Of a stretch of DNA of 15,460 bases, positions 1 to 6,678 are shown piece by piece. This DNA is from an uncultured Oribacterium sp. Its GTDB lineage: Bacteria > Bacillota > Clostridia > Lachnospirales > Lachnospiraceae. The notes beneath the pieces are model-generated. The model did not search any database, had not been told where the DNA came from, and was given only the letters and a program-made list of their open reading frames with translations. Location of the stretch: the NCBI GenBank assembly GCA_934279105.1, contig CAKQWR010000026.1, positions 1-15,460 of the forward strand. Reading direction: 5' to 3'. A program made the position numbers and the translations under genes. How positions within the stretch are numbered: the stretch's first letter is position 1; each line of letters begins with the position of its first letter.

Positions 1-2
1 CA

Positions 3-641
3 TCAGTCGATAAATCCTCTCATCGTCATGTAATTCTTCATCAGGACTTCCATCTCATCGAAGTCGATGCGGCTCGCGTTGATCATCAGGTCATAGTTGT
101 CCGGCTGCATCCAGTCCTCACCGGTGTAGTACTTATGGTACTCTCTCCGCTCCTTATCGATCTTCCGGATACGGCGGAGGGCCTCCTCTTCGTTGACCTT
201 ATCGTAGTCCATCACGCGCTTGATGCGGGTCACGAGATCTGCATAGACGAAGAAATCGACGTGGTTCTTCATATCCGCCTCGGTCAGGATGTAATTACTG
301 CAGCGACCGGCGATGATGCAGCTCTCCTTCGAGGCGATATCACGAATCACCTCTGCCTGGAAGCGGAACAGATTCTCCGGCGAGACGATGTTCTCCTGCG
401 TATTCGGCTTTCCGATATCCGGCTTCAATCCATAGAGTGCCTTAAACAGGAAGTTCCGTCCGGCCTTCTCATCAGCCATGCGGAAATACTGCTCGCCGAT
501 TGCGGTTTTCTCCGATGTAAGCTTCAGAATATCATCATCATAAAAATGAATGCCGAGGTTCTCTGCGAGACGCTTACCTACGAGACGTCCGCCGGAACCA
601 TACTGTCTACCGATGGTAATGACGAAATGCTTCTTAATCAT
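3..641 (-). CDS. cytidylate kinase-like family protein
   Basis: Protein of 212 residues, complete: the TGA stop lies at the window edge. The start chosen is the ATG before IKKHFVITIGRQYGSGG, because an AGGAGG sits 6 bases upstream; a longer reading with 16 extra residues has no such site. The N-terminus carries the glycine-rich loop GRQYGSGGR at residues 12-20, typical of the cytidylate kinase-like (Cytidylate_kin2) family. This loop lacks the usual Walker A GK[ST]. A later IIAGRCSNYIL and an Arg/Lys-rich lid segment RRIRKIDKERREYHKYY also fit a P-loop nucleotide kinase fold. The true substrate of this family is generally not established and CMP kinase activity should not be assumed. It is the last gene of the minus-strand group, 68 bases after the ABC ATPase gene, and may also be read from its own promoter. 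Family call is confident, function is not. Confidence 0.82.
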   Translation of the reverse strand: MIKKHFVITIGRQYGSGGRLVGKRLAENLGIHFYDDDILKLTSEKTAIGEQYFRMADEKAGRNFLFKALYGLKPDIGKPNTQENIVSPENLFRFQAEVIRDIASKESCIIAGRCSNYILTEADMKNHVDFFVYADLVTRIKRVMDYDKVNEEEALRRIRKIDKERREYHKYYTGEDWMQPDNYDLMINASRIDFDEMEVLMKNYMTMRGFID

Positions 642-679
642 ATTTGCCTCCTGATGTATCAACCAGCTGTTACCACAAG

Positions 680-707
680 TATATACCAAATAAAAGCGTC
701 GTTACAA
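680..707 (-). promoter_or_regulatory. candidate promoter for the cytidylate kinase-like gene
   Basis: On the minus strand TTGTAA and TATATA are separated by 16 bases, and the -10 is preceded by TGG (extended -10 form). It lies in the 68-base gap between the ABC ATPase stop and the kinase start. No terminator hairpin is seen in the gap, so read-through from the transporter operon is also possible. Confidence 0.4.
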
Positions 708-709
708 TA

Positions 710-1525
710 TTAAATGCCTTCCTTCGTAGAAAGAAGAATGCGGTCGTTGTTCATCTCTTTACCAGCTCCCTCTGCGAAACGTTCGAGGAGATCACTGACA
801 CTCATCTTCGCTCTTTCCTCACCGCGTACATCGAAGACGATGTTTCCGCTGTTCATCATCAGTGTACGATTTCCGAGTTCGAGCGCCTGATTCATATTAT
901 GCGTTACCATAAGGCAACTGATGTTCCGCTCTTTCACGATTTTTTTCGTGAGTTCCAGCACTTTCTTCGCAGTTGACGGATCAAGTGCCGCTGTATGCTC
1001 ATCAAGCATCAGGATCTTCGGCGTCACCATGGTTGCCATCAGAAGGGTCAGCGCCTGACGCTGTCCACCGGACAGAAGACCAACCGGCTGTGACATCCGA
1101 TCTTCGAGTCCCATGTCAAGAAGAGCCAGATGTTCACGAAAGGCCTCACGATCTTTCTTTGTCACATAGCTGAAAAGCCCCTTCTTATGCTCACTGGCGC
1201 GAAGATACGCGACCGACAGATTTTCTTCAATCGTCATATGTGGCGCTGTTCCCATCAGCGGGTCCTGAAAAAGGCGTCCGATATAGCGGCTGCGAATGTG
1301 TTCCGGCACGAAGGTGATGTCCTCACCGTCAAGCTCGATGAAGCCGGAATCCGTATAGAAGCTGCCGGCGATTGCATTGAAAAGGGTTGACTTTCCGGCA
1401 CCGTTTGAACCGACGATGGTGGCGAAATCGCCATCCTCGAGTGTCAGACTAAGATTTGAAATCGCTCGTTTTTCATTCACTGTTCCTGCATTGAAGGTTT
1501 TAAAGATATGTTCGATTTTAAGCAT
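710..1525 (-). CDS. ABC transporter ATP-binding protein, TrpZ-like
   Basis: Cytoplasmic ATPase subunit, 271 residues, that powers the adjacent permease. All nucleotide-binding motifs are present: Walker A GSNGAGKST (39-47), Q-loop Gln87, signature LSGGQRQ (151-157), Walker B ILMLDEH (171-177) with catalytic Glu176, and the switch His209 in VTHN. The start is the ATG at MLKIEHIF, behind a GGGAGGT site. A 14-residue longer reading lies inside the permease gene and was not used. The start overlaps the permease stop by 8 bases, which suggests translational coupling. Substrate is inferred from the Trp T-box in front of the operon and the TrpX-like binding protein; the ATPase itself says nothing about substrate. 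By family it belongs with ATPases that partner BPD_transp_2-type permeases. Confidence 0.9.
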   Translation of the reverse strand: MLKIEHIFKTFNAGTVNEKRAISNLSLTLEDGDFATIVGSNGAGKSTLFNAIAGSFYTDSGFIELDGEDITFVPEHIRSRYIGRLFQDPLMGTAPHMTIEENLSVAYLRASEHKKGLFSYVTKKDREAFREHLALLDMGLEDRMSQPVGLLSGGQRQALTLLMATMVTPKILMLDEHTAALDPSTAKKVLELTKKIVKERNISCLMVTHNMNQALELGNRTLMMNSGNIVFDVRGEERAKMSVSDLLERFAEGAGKEMNNDRILLSTKEGI

Positions 1526-2471
1526 TTCTTCTACCTCCCTGCATTTCTTTACGTTCTCGCATGGCACTCATCTGTTTATGCTTAAATGTGATGAGCTCCT
1601 TCGCACGCGGTGCTGCAATCGCTACAGCGACGATAACTGCCGATACCAGCTTAAACGCTTCGGTCGGTACATTCAGACGAAGCGCAATGGAAATAATGAA
1701 ACGATAGAGGCAGGATCCGACCACCATGCCGAAGATTCTCGCCATCATCTTCCGCTTTCCGAAAAGTGTTTCACCAATCACGAGCGATGCAAGCGCAATC
1801 GTAACCATGCCGGTACCGAGGTTAATATCACAGGTCTTGTTGTACTGCGCGATGAGGCATCCTGCAAGACCGGTAACTGCATTGGACACACAAAGGCCTA
1901 CCGTAATCGTGAACGCCGGGTTGATGGAGGACGCACGAACCATCGCCGGACTGTCACCCGTTGCACGAATCGAAAGGCCGAGGGTCGTACTCAGAAACCA
2001 GCGAATCAGCAGGCAAACGGCAAGAACGATCCCCGCCAGCAGAATCAGCTTACTCCAGCTCGTAAATGCTTTACTGCTACTGAGCTTTCCAAACAACGTA
2101 AATATCGTGTCGGTACCGAAAATGGAGACATTTGAACTAAACCCCATCACGGCCAGATTCACCGTATACAGTCCGGTATTTACGATAATACCTGCCAGAA
2201 TACTCTCAACGCCGAGCTTCGTCTGCAGGAACGCAGTCACAAATCCAGAGCAGACGCCTGCTGCCATCGCCGCGATAATCGCAAGAAATGGATGCCCTGC
2301 AATCGTTACCACTGCGCCAACCGCACAGCCCAAAGTGTAACAGCCATCTGTGGACAGATCACAGATATTCAGAATGGAATAGCTGATAAAAAGAGAAAGC
2401 GCCACAAGAGAATAGACAAGCCCCACCTCCAGTGCCGTGCGGATGATGCCCGCCGTCAGAAAACCAGTCAA
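1518..2471 (-). CDS. ABC transporter permease, TrpY-like
   Basis: Integral membrane subunit of 317 residues, rich in hydrophobic segments spread along the whole length (for example LVYSLVALSLFISYSIL near the N-terminus and LILLAGIVLAVCLLI in the middle). The composition and glycine-rich loops resemble the branched-chain/ribose-type permease family (BPD_transp_2) that partners ABC_sub_bind binding proteins. The start codon is TTG, placed 9 bases after a strong AGGAGG; no in-frame ATG lies near it. The gene follows the binding-protein gene after a 238-base gap that holds a terminator and a new promoter, and overlaps the ATPase gene at its 3' end. Tryptophan as cargo is inferred from the T-box specifier of the upstream leader. 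Some relatives carry other small molecules, so cargo is likely but unproven. Confidence 0.88.
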   Translation of the reverse strand: MTGFLTAGIIRTALEVGLVYSLVALSLFISYSILNICDLSTDGCYTLGCAVGAVVTIAGHPFLAIIAAMAAGVCSGFVTAFLQTKLGVESILAGIIVNTGLYTVNLAVMGFSSNVSIFGTDTIFTLFGKLSSSKAFTSWSKLILLAGIVLAVCLLIRWFLSTTLGLSIRATGDSPAMVRASSINPAFTITVGLCVSNAVTGLAGCLIAQYNKTCDINLGTGMVTIALASLVIGETLFGKRKMMARIFGMVVGSCLYRFIISIALRLNVPTEAFKLVSAVIVAVAIAAPRAKELITFKHKQMSAMRERKEMQGGRRNA

Positions 2472-2502
2472 GGATTCTTACCTCCTAAAAAAAGATATAT
2501 TT

Positions 2503-2531
2503 ATTGTAGCAGATTCCGTATGCAATGACAG
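2503..2531 (-). promoter_or_regulatory. candidate internal promoter for the permease-ATPase pair
   Basis: Minus-strand CTGTCA and TACAAT are separated by 17 bases, with TGC directly before the -10 (extended -10). The predicted start is about 25 bases before the permease TTG and just ahead of its AGGAGG. It lies downstream of the terminator that follows the binding-protein gene, so the permease and ATPase could be transcribed outside T-box control. Confidence 0.5.
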
Positions 2532-2605
2532 CTTGTTTTGCGAATCGGTATATGTCCGTTTTCGTCTTGGAACGATGCCAATGCAGGCAAACGAAGCACT
2601 CTGGC

Positions 2606-2642
2606 GAAAAATCAGAGGCCGCCGATTTCGGGACAGCCTCTG
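2606..2642 (-). terminator. intrinsic terminator/attenuator after the solute-binding protein gene
   Basis: Minus-strand stem CAGAGGC / GCCTCTG with a small inner stem CCGA/TCGG, followed by ATTTTT. It sits 68 bases after the binding-protein stop, inside the transporter operon. Partial termination here would raise the ratio of binding protein to membrane subunits. Confidence 0.7.
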
Positions 2643-2709
2643 TTAAATTCGCTCGTTTCCCATATGCCCCGTCAAGCCTTATGCTCTTCAAAGGCAGGAA
2701 GCACAGAAT

Positions 2710-3825
2710 TTAGTTTGTGAATTCCTTTTCGGTCTTCGTCTCAACGATCTGTGTGCAGAGATCCTTGATATCTGACTTTACAGTATCAAGTGAAAGACTC
2801 AGTGCCTCACAACTGTCCGTATTGATGGTTGCGATACCATTATCGAACGTCTTCACTGCAAGCGTTGCAGTATCCTTACCATCGAGAAGAATTTCAGCAA
2901 CCGTATCTGCCGTTGCGACACCAAGATTTGAATAATCAACACCGTAACCCATAAATGCACCATTCAGCGCGAAGGAGTCAGCACCTGCATAGTGTGGGAT
3001 ACCTGCTTCCAGGAACTTTTCATAAATACCAAGCTCTGCCTGCTGAATCGTGTTGTCGGTCGGTGTAAATACCGCATCTACACTCTCTGCCACAAGTGCA
3101 TCCGCTGCAGCCTGTACCTCATCGGTCTTCGTTCCGGTCTTCTCAATATACTTGATGCCCTTCTCATCGAGGTACTTCTTCGCATCAGCGATCGGCTGCT
3201 TTGAAGAGTCCTCCGAGTTGGAGTACAAGAGTCCGACATAATCCGTATCCGGATTGATCGCAAGCATAAGGTCCATGATTGCATTTGTATTCAGTGCATC
3301 AGAGGTACCGGTAATATTTGCTCCCGGTGCATCCATGGACGCAACCAGCTTTGCAGATACCGGATCGGATACGGCAGAGAACACAACCGGAATATCCTGG
3401 CCCTCTACTGCAGACTGTACGACCTGTGCCGCCGGTGTTGCAATCGGGATGATAACATCAACTTCGTCAGAAATCAGCTGGCTAGCAATCTGATTCAGCA
3501 CACTCGCATCACCCTGACCGTTGAATGTGTAATCTTTATAATTAAAGTTCACACCTTTTTCTTCAGAAAGCTTATCGAGTTCCTTCTCCACATTCTCCTC
3601 AATCTGATTGAGGGACGGGTGGTCCATAAACTGAACGATACCTACTTTATATTCTTTCCCAGCTTCTGCAGCTGCCTCGGTAGCAGCTTCCGTATCTGCA
3701 GCTGCGCTTGTCTCTGCCTTTGTTTCGGCTGCGGTCGTCGCTGCAGGCGTATCGGATGAACCACAAGCACCAAGAGATACTGCCATAAGTGCTGCCATAG
3801 TTGCTGCCATAAACTGCTTCTTCAT
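2710..3825 (-). CDS. ABC transporter substrate-binding lipoprotein, TrpX-like
   Basis: Lipid-anchored extracytoplasmic binding protein, 371 residues. The signal peptide MKKQFMAATMAALMAVSLGAC ends in a lipobox (LGAC) with the lipidated Cys21. An Ala/Thr/Glu-rich linker follows to about residue 55. The mature part starts EYKVGIVQFMDHPSLNQIEENV and continues through two alternating alpha/beta lobes, matching the ABC_sub_bind (PF04392) type that includes TrpX. The start is the ATG with GGAGGT upstream; a 26-residue longer reading runs into the leader RNA. The gene is first in the operon behind a T-box leader whose specifier codon reads TGG, so tryptophan is the best guess for the ligand. Members of this family also bind other solutes, so the ligand call rests on the leader and not on the protein. 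Confidence 0.9.
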   Translation of the reverse strand: MKKQFMAATMAALMAVSLGACGSSDTPAATTAAETKAETSAAADTEAATEAAAEAGKEYKVGIVQFMDHPSLNQIEENVEKELDKLSEEKGVNFNYKDYTFNGQGDASVLNQIASQLISDEVDVIIPIATPAAQVVQSAVEGQDIPVVFSAVSDPVSAKLVASMDAPGANITGTSDALNTNAIMDLMLAINPDTDYVGLLYSNSEDSSKQPIADAKKYLDEKGIKYIEKTGTKTDEVQAAADALVAESVDAVFTPTDNTIQQAELGIYEKFLEAGIPHYAGADSFALNGAFMGYGVDYSNLGVATADTVAEILLDGKDTATLAVKTFDNGIATINTDSCEALSLSLDTVKSDIKDLCTQIVETKTEKEFTN

Positions 3826-3903
3826 AATTTTACCTCCAAGATGTCGGGCTGATCGCCCGGAATAAATGTTCAACTGGAGCTGATCGAAATTTGATGGGGG
3901 CAT

Positions 3904-3943
3904 CCACGAGCCTCTCCACCCCTGCGGGGTGGCCCTCTCATGG
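3904..3943 (-). other. strong stem-loop in the 5' untranslated region, after the T-box terminator
   Basis: On the minus strand CCATGAG pairs with CTCGTGG (one GU) at the base, then after a small asymmetric internal loop CCACCCC pairs with GGGGTGG around the loop GCA. There is no T-run after it, so it is not a classical terminator. It lies about 8 bases after the T-tract of the T-box terminator and about 80 bases before the binding-protein start. Confidence 0.7.
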
Positions 3944-3951
3944 ATTAATAC

Positions 3952-3989
3952 AAAAAAGCCTCATGCAGAGATTTCTCTCTACATGAGGC
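3952..3989 (-). terminator. T-box regulated intrinsic terminator
   Basis: Minus-strand stem GCCTCATGTAGAG pairs along 13 positions (one GT wobble) with CTCTGCATGAGGC around a six-base loop, followed by six T. The CTCAT part of the 5' arm can pair instead with ATGAG just before the T-box bulge, so terminator and antiterminator exclude each other. Confidence 0.92.
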
Positions 3990-4224
3990 GAATCAAACTT
4001 AATCCGTGGTACCACTCATCTTACCTTTCGGTCACTTTTCACATACCAGCATATGTGCTGCCTGATAACGGTGCAGAACCCGTCGCTTCCTACTCGATTA
4101 CTTTCGGAGCGCCCTCCAGAGTCCATTCACTCATCTCTCCTGTACCGTTTTCTCATCATCGACGGCTCTCTTTGACATTCAGGATGAACTACTTCTCTCT
4201 GTCATTGGTTTGTTTTATTTGGTT
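3952..4224 (-). ncRNA. tryptophan T-box riboswitch leader
   Basis: Tandem elements on the minus strand identify a T-box. The T-box core TGGTACC is at 4008-4014 within GAGTGGTACCACGG. The Stem I base pairs CAGAG (4197-4201) with CTCTG (4117-4121). The specifier loop has AGTA on its 5' side (4190-4193) and GAA-TGG-A on its 3' side, so the specifier codon is TGG at 4123-4125. TTCATC/GATGA closes the stem above it. A stem III hairpin CAGCA/TGCTG lies before the T-box core. The antiterminator ATGAG (4015-4019) / CTCAT (3983-3987) competes with the terminator. Uncharged tRNA-Trp is expected to pair with TGG and with the TGGT bulge and permit transcription of the transporter genes. The 5' end is estimated from the promoter. 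Confidence 0.93.
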
Positions 4225-4230
4225 GTATGT

Positions 4231-4259
4231 AATTTAGCACGTTAAATCAGAATCGTCAA
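4231..4259 (-). promoter_or_regulatory. promoter of the T-box transporter operon
   Basis: TTGACG and TAAATT on the minus strand are separated by 17 bases, and TGC precedes the -10 (extended form). The predicted start, about 4224, lies some 23 bases before the T-box Stem I. Confidence 0.75.
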
Positions 4260-4261
4260 CA

Positions 4262-4299
4262 CCTGTGCCATAATTAATAGTCATGGCAGGTTTTCTTTT
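4262..4299. repeat. inverted repeat next to the T-box promoter, terminator-like on the plus strand
   Basis: CCTG-TG-CCAT and ATGG-CAGG form an interrupted 8-pair stem over an 11-base spacer, followed on the plus strand by TTTTCTTTT. It abuts the -35 of the T-box promoter. No plus-strand gene ends here, so it may serve as an operator or stop antisense transcription. Neither role is shown. Confidence 0.35.
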
Positions 4300-4321
4300 G
4301 AATCGTATGCCATAAACCCGG

Positions 4322-4379
4322 AAGGGCCGGCAGCAAAAGCACCGTTCTACAAGTTTCGTGCTTCTCCTGCCGGTCCTTT
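4322..4379 (-). other. long stem-loop downstream of kdgK, possible terminator
   Basis: On the minus strand AAGG-A-CCGGCAG pairs with CTGCCGG-C-CCTT, and further in AAGCAC pairs with GTGCTT, giving a nearly continuous stem of about 20 positions. It is the only strong hairpin in the stretch between kdgK and the T-box promoter. It has no T-run directly after it, so it is an atypical terminator at best and might protect the kdgK mRNA 3' end. Confidence 0.5.
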
Positions 4380-4419
4380 GAGTCCATAACTGAATTCTTC
4401 AGTTTATCAATTCATCATT

Positions 4420-5451
4420 TTATCGGTCCATCTCACTGTGGAAGCCGGTGGAATAATGATCGCGGATAACCGACTCGATTTCCTTCAGTGAACTTTGTGG
4501 CAGGTCACCAGGGATGGTATTCTTCATCGCAGACGTTGCATTACCATACTTTACAGCTTCCTGTACATCACCATTTGAGCGAATCAGTCCATAGAGGGCA
4601 CCGGAAATATACGCATCACCGGATCCGATACGATCGACGACATCGATGTTCTCGTATGCCGGCTCCTCGAAGTAGGCATCTCGTTCCGCACAGTATGCAA
4701 GAGAGCTGAAATCGTGGCTCTTCGGGCTATGTACCGTACGCTGGGTGGCAAAAACCGCCTTGATTGGAAACTCCTCCGTGAAGCTCTTGATCATCTCACG
4801 GCAGGTACCTGTCTTCAGGAAGGTCAGCTGTGCGGTTGACTCGGAGCAGAAGAAAATATCGACATACGGAAGAATCTTCAGGATCGTCTCTCGTGCTTCA
4901 TCACCGCTCCAGAGATTACCGCGGAAGTTTACATCGAAGGAAATCAGCGCGCCATTTTCCTTAAAGCGCTTGATGGCCTCAATGGTCGTTTCGCGAAGCT
5001 GTGGTGACAACGCCAGAGTGATGCCCGAAGTATGGAAGCACTTCGTGCTCTTATACACCTTCGGGTCGATCTCATCAAGATTCAGCGAGAAGAAACTGGA
5101 GTGGCGACGGTCATAAATAACCTGCGGCTTACGAGGATATGCACCATACTCATAATAGTACACACCCACTCTCGCATCCTCTGACTGGTCATAAATAAAA
5201 AAGTCGTCCGATACGCCGTAGCTACGGATGGTTCCCTTCATATACTGACCGAGGTCATGTGCCGGAAGCTTCGAAATGATACCGGTATGAAGACCCAAAA
5301 GTGCTGCACCTACGGCTACATTAAGCTCTGCACCACCGACATTCTTCTCGAAAACATCAGATCGAGCGATACGCTCATTGCCTGGTGGCGAGAGTCGAAG
5401 CAGCAGCTGTCCCATCGTTACAAGATCAAAAGGTCTATCCGGAAAATTCAT
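4420..5451 (-). CDS. kdgK: PfkB-family sugar kinase, probable 2-keto-3-deoxygluconate kinase
   Basis: Cytoplasmic kinase of 343 residues expected to convert 2-keto-3-deoxygluconate to KDPG in hexuronate breakdown. The PfkB N-terminal motif is seen as GGAELNVAVGAALLG (39-53). The segment SFDVNFRGNLW (171-181) is typical of KDG kinases and fructokinases. The ATP/anion-hole motif DRIGSGDA (273-280) carries the catalytic base Asp279, with Ile-Gly-Ser in place of the commoner Thr-Gly-Ala. The start ATG has GGGAGG about 10 bases upstream. The gene is divergent from a LacI-type regulator and one gene away from uxaC, which supports KDG over fructose as substrate. It is a single-gene transcript ending before the T-box promoter. 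Fructokinase or another ketose kinase is the main alternative. Confidence 0.85.
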   Translation of the reverse strand: MNFPDRPFDLVTMGQLLLRLSPPGNERIARSDVFEKNVGGAELNVAVGAALLGLHTGIISKLPAHDLGQYMKGTIRSYGVSDDFFIYDQSEDARVGVYYYEYGAYPRKPQVIYDRRHSSFFSLNLDEIDPKVYKSTKCFHTSGITLALSPQLRETTIEAIKRFKENGALISFDVNFRGNLWSGDEARETILKILPYVDIFFCSESTAQLTFLKTGTCREMIKSFTEEFPIKAVFATQRTVHSPKSHDFSSLAYCAERDAYFEEPAYENIDVVDRIGSGDAYISGALYGLIRSNGDVQEAVKYGNATSAMKNTIPGDLPQSSLKEIESVIRDHYSTGFHSEMDR

Positions 5452-5513
5452 ATCTCAATGCCTCCCATGCCTCGGAACAGGATTCCGAAATTGTTGATAT
5501 TGCATATAATGCA

Positions 5514-5542
5514 TTGATTTTATACCATTCCTTCGGTATAAT
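5514..5542 (+). promoter_or_regulatory. promoter of the LacI-family regulator
   Basis: TTGATT and TATAAT are separated by 17 bases on the plus strand. The cre-like operator begins 9 bases after the -10, over the expected start of transcription, so repression of this promoter (by the regulator itself or by CcpA) is expected. Confidence 0.7.
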
Positions 5543-5545
5543 CAA
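5519..5545 (-). promoter_or_regulatory. promoter of kdgK, overlapping the divergent regulator promoter
   Basis: On the minus strand TTGATT and TATAAA are separated by 15 bases, with TGG directly before the -10 (extended form). It overlaps the plus-strand promoter, so polymerase could occupy only one at a time. Confidence 0.5.
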
Positions 5546-5551
5546 GGAAAA

Positions 5552-5565
5552 TGTAAACGCTTACA
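5552..5565. promoter_or_regulatory. cre-like LacI-family operator
   Basis: TGTAAACGCTTACA is a 14-base near-perfect palindrome with a central CG and matches every position of the catabolite-response consensus TGWAARCGYTWNCW. It could bind CcpA, the adjacent LacI-family regulator, or both. It lies just downstream of the regulator promoter and just upstream of the kdgK -35. Confidence 0.85.
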
Positions 5566-5625
5566 CGAAAGAGCTTTCTTTTTGTGAAAATGTTCTTTGT
5601 ACGAAGCGTAACAAAAGGATTGGAT

Positions 5626-6654
5626 ATGAATATATACGATATTTCTAAAGTAGCCGGTGTGTCCATCGCTTCCGTTTCCCGCGTCATCAACGGTGCAGAA
5701 AATGTATCCGAGAAAACGCGAAAAAAAGTGCTCGATGTCATCGAACAGTATGGGTACACGCCAAACGCGTATGCCCGTGGTCTCGGTCGTGGTTCGATGA
5801 AGACCATCGGCATTATGTGTTCAGACCCGACGGATATGTATCTTGCAAGCGCCATCAACTTTCTCGAGACCGAGCTCCGCAGCCAGGGATATAACTCGAT
5901 CCTCTGCTGTACCGGGTTTGAACTTGAGAACAAAAAAGCAAGCTTCGAGCTTCTCAAATCGCGTCAGGTTGATGCATTTGTTCTCGTTGGTTCACAATTC
6001 ATCGAACTGAAACCGGAGGACAATGCTTACATCATCGAAGGTGCCAAAGAGCATCCGGTCATGATATTAAACGGTTATCTCAAAGGTGAAAACATCTACT
6101 GCACCGTCTGTAACGAACAGAGTGGCATGAAGGATGTCATCAACAAGCTATACGAAACAGGGGCTCGGAAGTTTGTATACGTATACTCCAGCATCAGCTA
6201 TTCCGGCACCCAGAAGCTGGCCGGATTACGTCAAGGCATAGAGGAGCACGCGCTGCCGGAAAGTGCGCTTCGTATGGTGCATGGTCATCGCCGTTTCGAC
6301 GAAATCGCATCACTCCTGAAAAGAGAGTACGAAAGGGAAGAATTTGATGCCATCATCGGTTCCTCCGATACTTCCGGTGTCGGTGCTGTCAAGTTCGCAC
6401 TTCAGACGGGGCTTCGGATTCCCGAGGACATCCAGATCGTCAGCTGGAATGATTCCACACTGGCTGTTGCGTCCTCGCCAGAGCTTACCAGTGTCGATGC
6501 GATGTTGAAAGAGCTCTGTCAGACCACCTGTAAAAATCTCATGTCGATTCTGAATCCATCGGAGGACGAAAACGGCAAGCTGATTGAGGCCAGCATTCCG
6601 AAGAAAACCGTTATCGAAACTCATCTCGTAAAGCGTGAAACAACTCGGTTTTAA
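5626..6654 (+). CDS. LacI-family transcriptional regulator, probable uronate regulator
   Basis: DNA-binding regulator of 342 residues, the usual LacI length. The helix-turn-helix is at the extreme N-terminus (IYDISKVAGVSIASVSRVING), followed by the hinge helix PNAYARGL near residue 50 and a periplasmic-binding-protein-like effector domain (from KTIGIMCSDP on). The ATG start before NIYDISK is chosen because LacI proteins normally begin right at the helix-turn-helix and an AAAGGA lies upstream; a GTG start 14 codons earlier has a poor site. It lies between the divergent kdgK and the downstream uxaC, so control of hexuronate genes in response to a pathway sugar acid such as KDG is likely. KdgR-type regulators of this family are known in Firmicutes. 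The effector cannot be read from the sequence. Confidence 0.88.
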   Translation: MNIYDISKVAGVSIASVSRVINGAENVSEKTRKKVLDVIEQYGYTPNAYARGLGRGSMKTIGIMCSDPTDMYLASAINFLETELRSQGYNSILCCTGFELENKKASFELLKSRQVDAFVLVGSQFIELKPEDNAYIIEGAKEHPVMILNGYLKGENIYCTVCNEQSGMKDVINKLYETGARKFVYVYSSISYSGTQKLAGLRQGIEEHALPESALRMVHGHRRFDEIASLLKREYEREEFDAIIGSSDTSGVGAVKFALQTGLRIPEDIQIVSWNDSTLAVASSPELTSVDAMLKELCQTTCKNLMSILNPSEDENGKLIEASIPKKTVIETHLVKRETTRF

Positions 6655-6678
6655 AAGTCGGATTTCTACGCTCGAAAA

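Noticed and set aside
135..713. 192-codon plus-strand frame opposite the cytidylate kinase-like gene
   Set aside because: Antisense shadow of a conserved gene, with no ribosome site and no recognisable domain.
2485..2691. 68-codon minus-strand frame between the binding-protein and permease genes
   Set aside because: It runs through the terminator hairpin and the promoter, has no family resemblance and no good ribosome binding site.
3929..4237. 102-codon plus-strand frame over the T-box leader
   Set aside because: The region is fully explained by a structured RNA on the minus strand, and the frame shows no protein family features.
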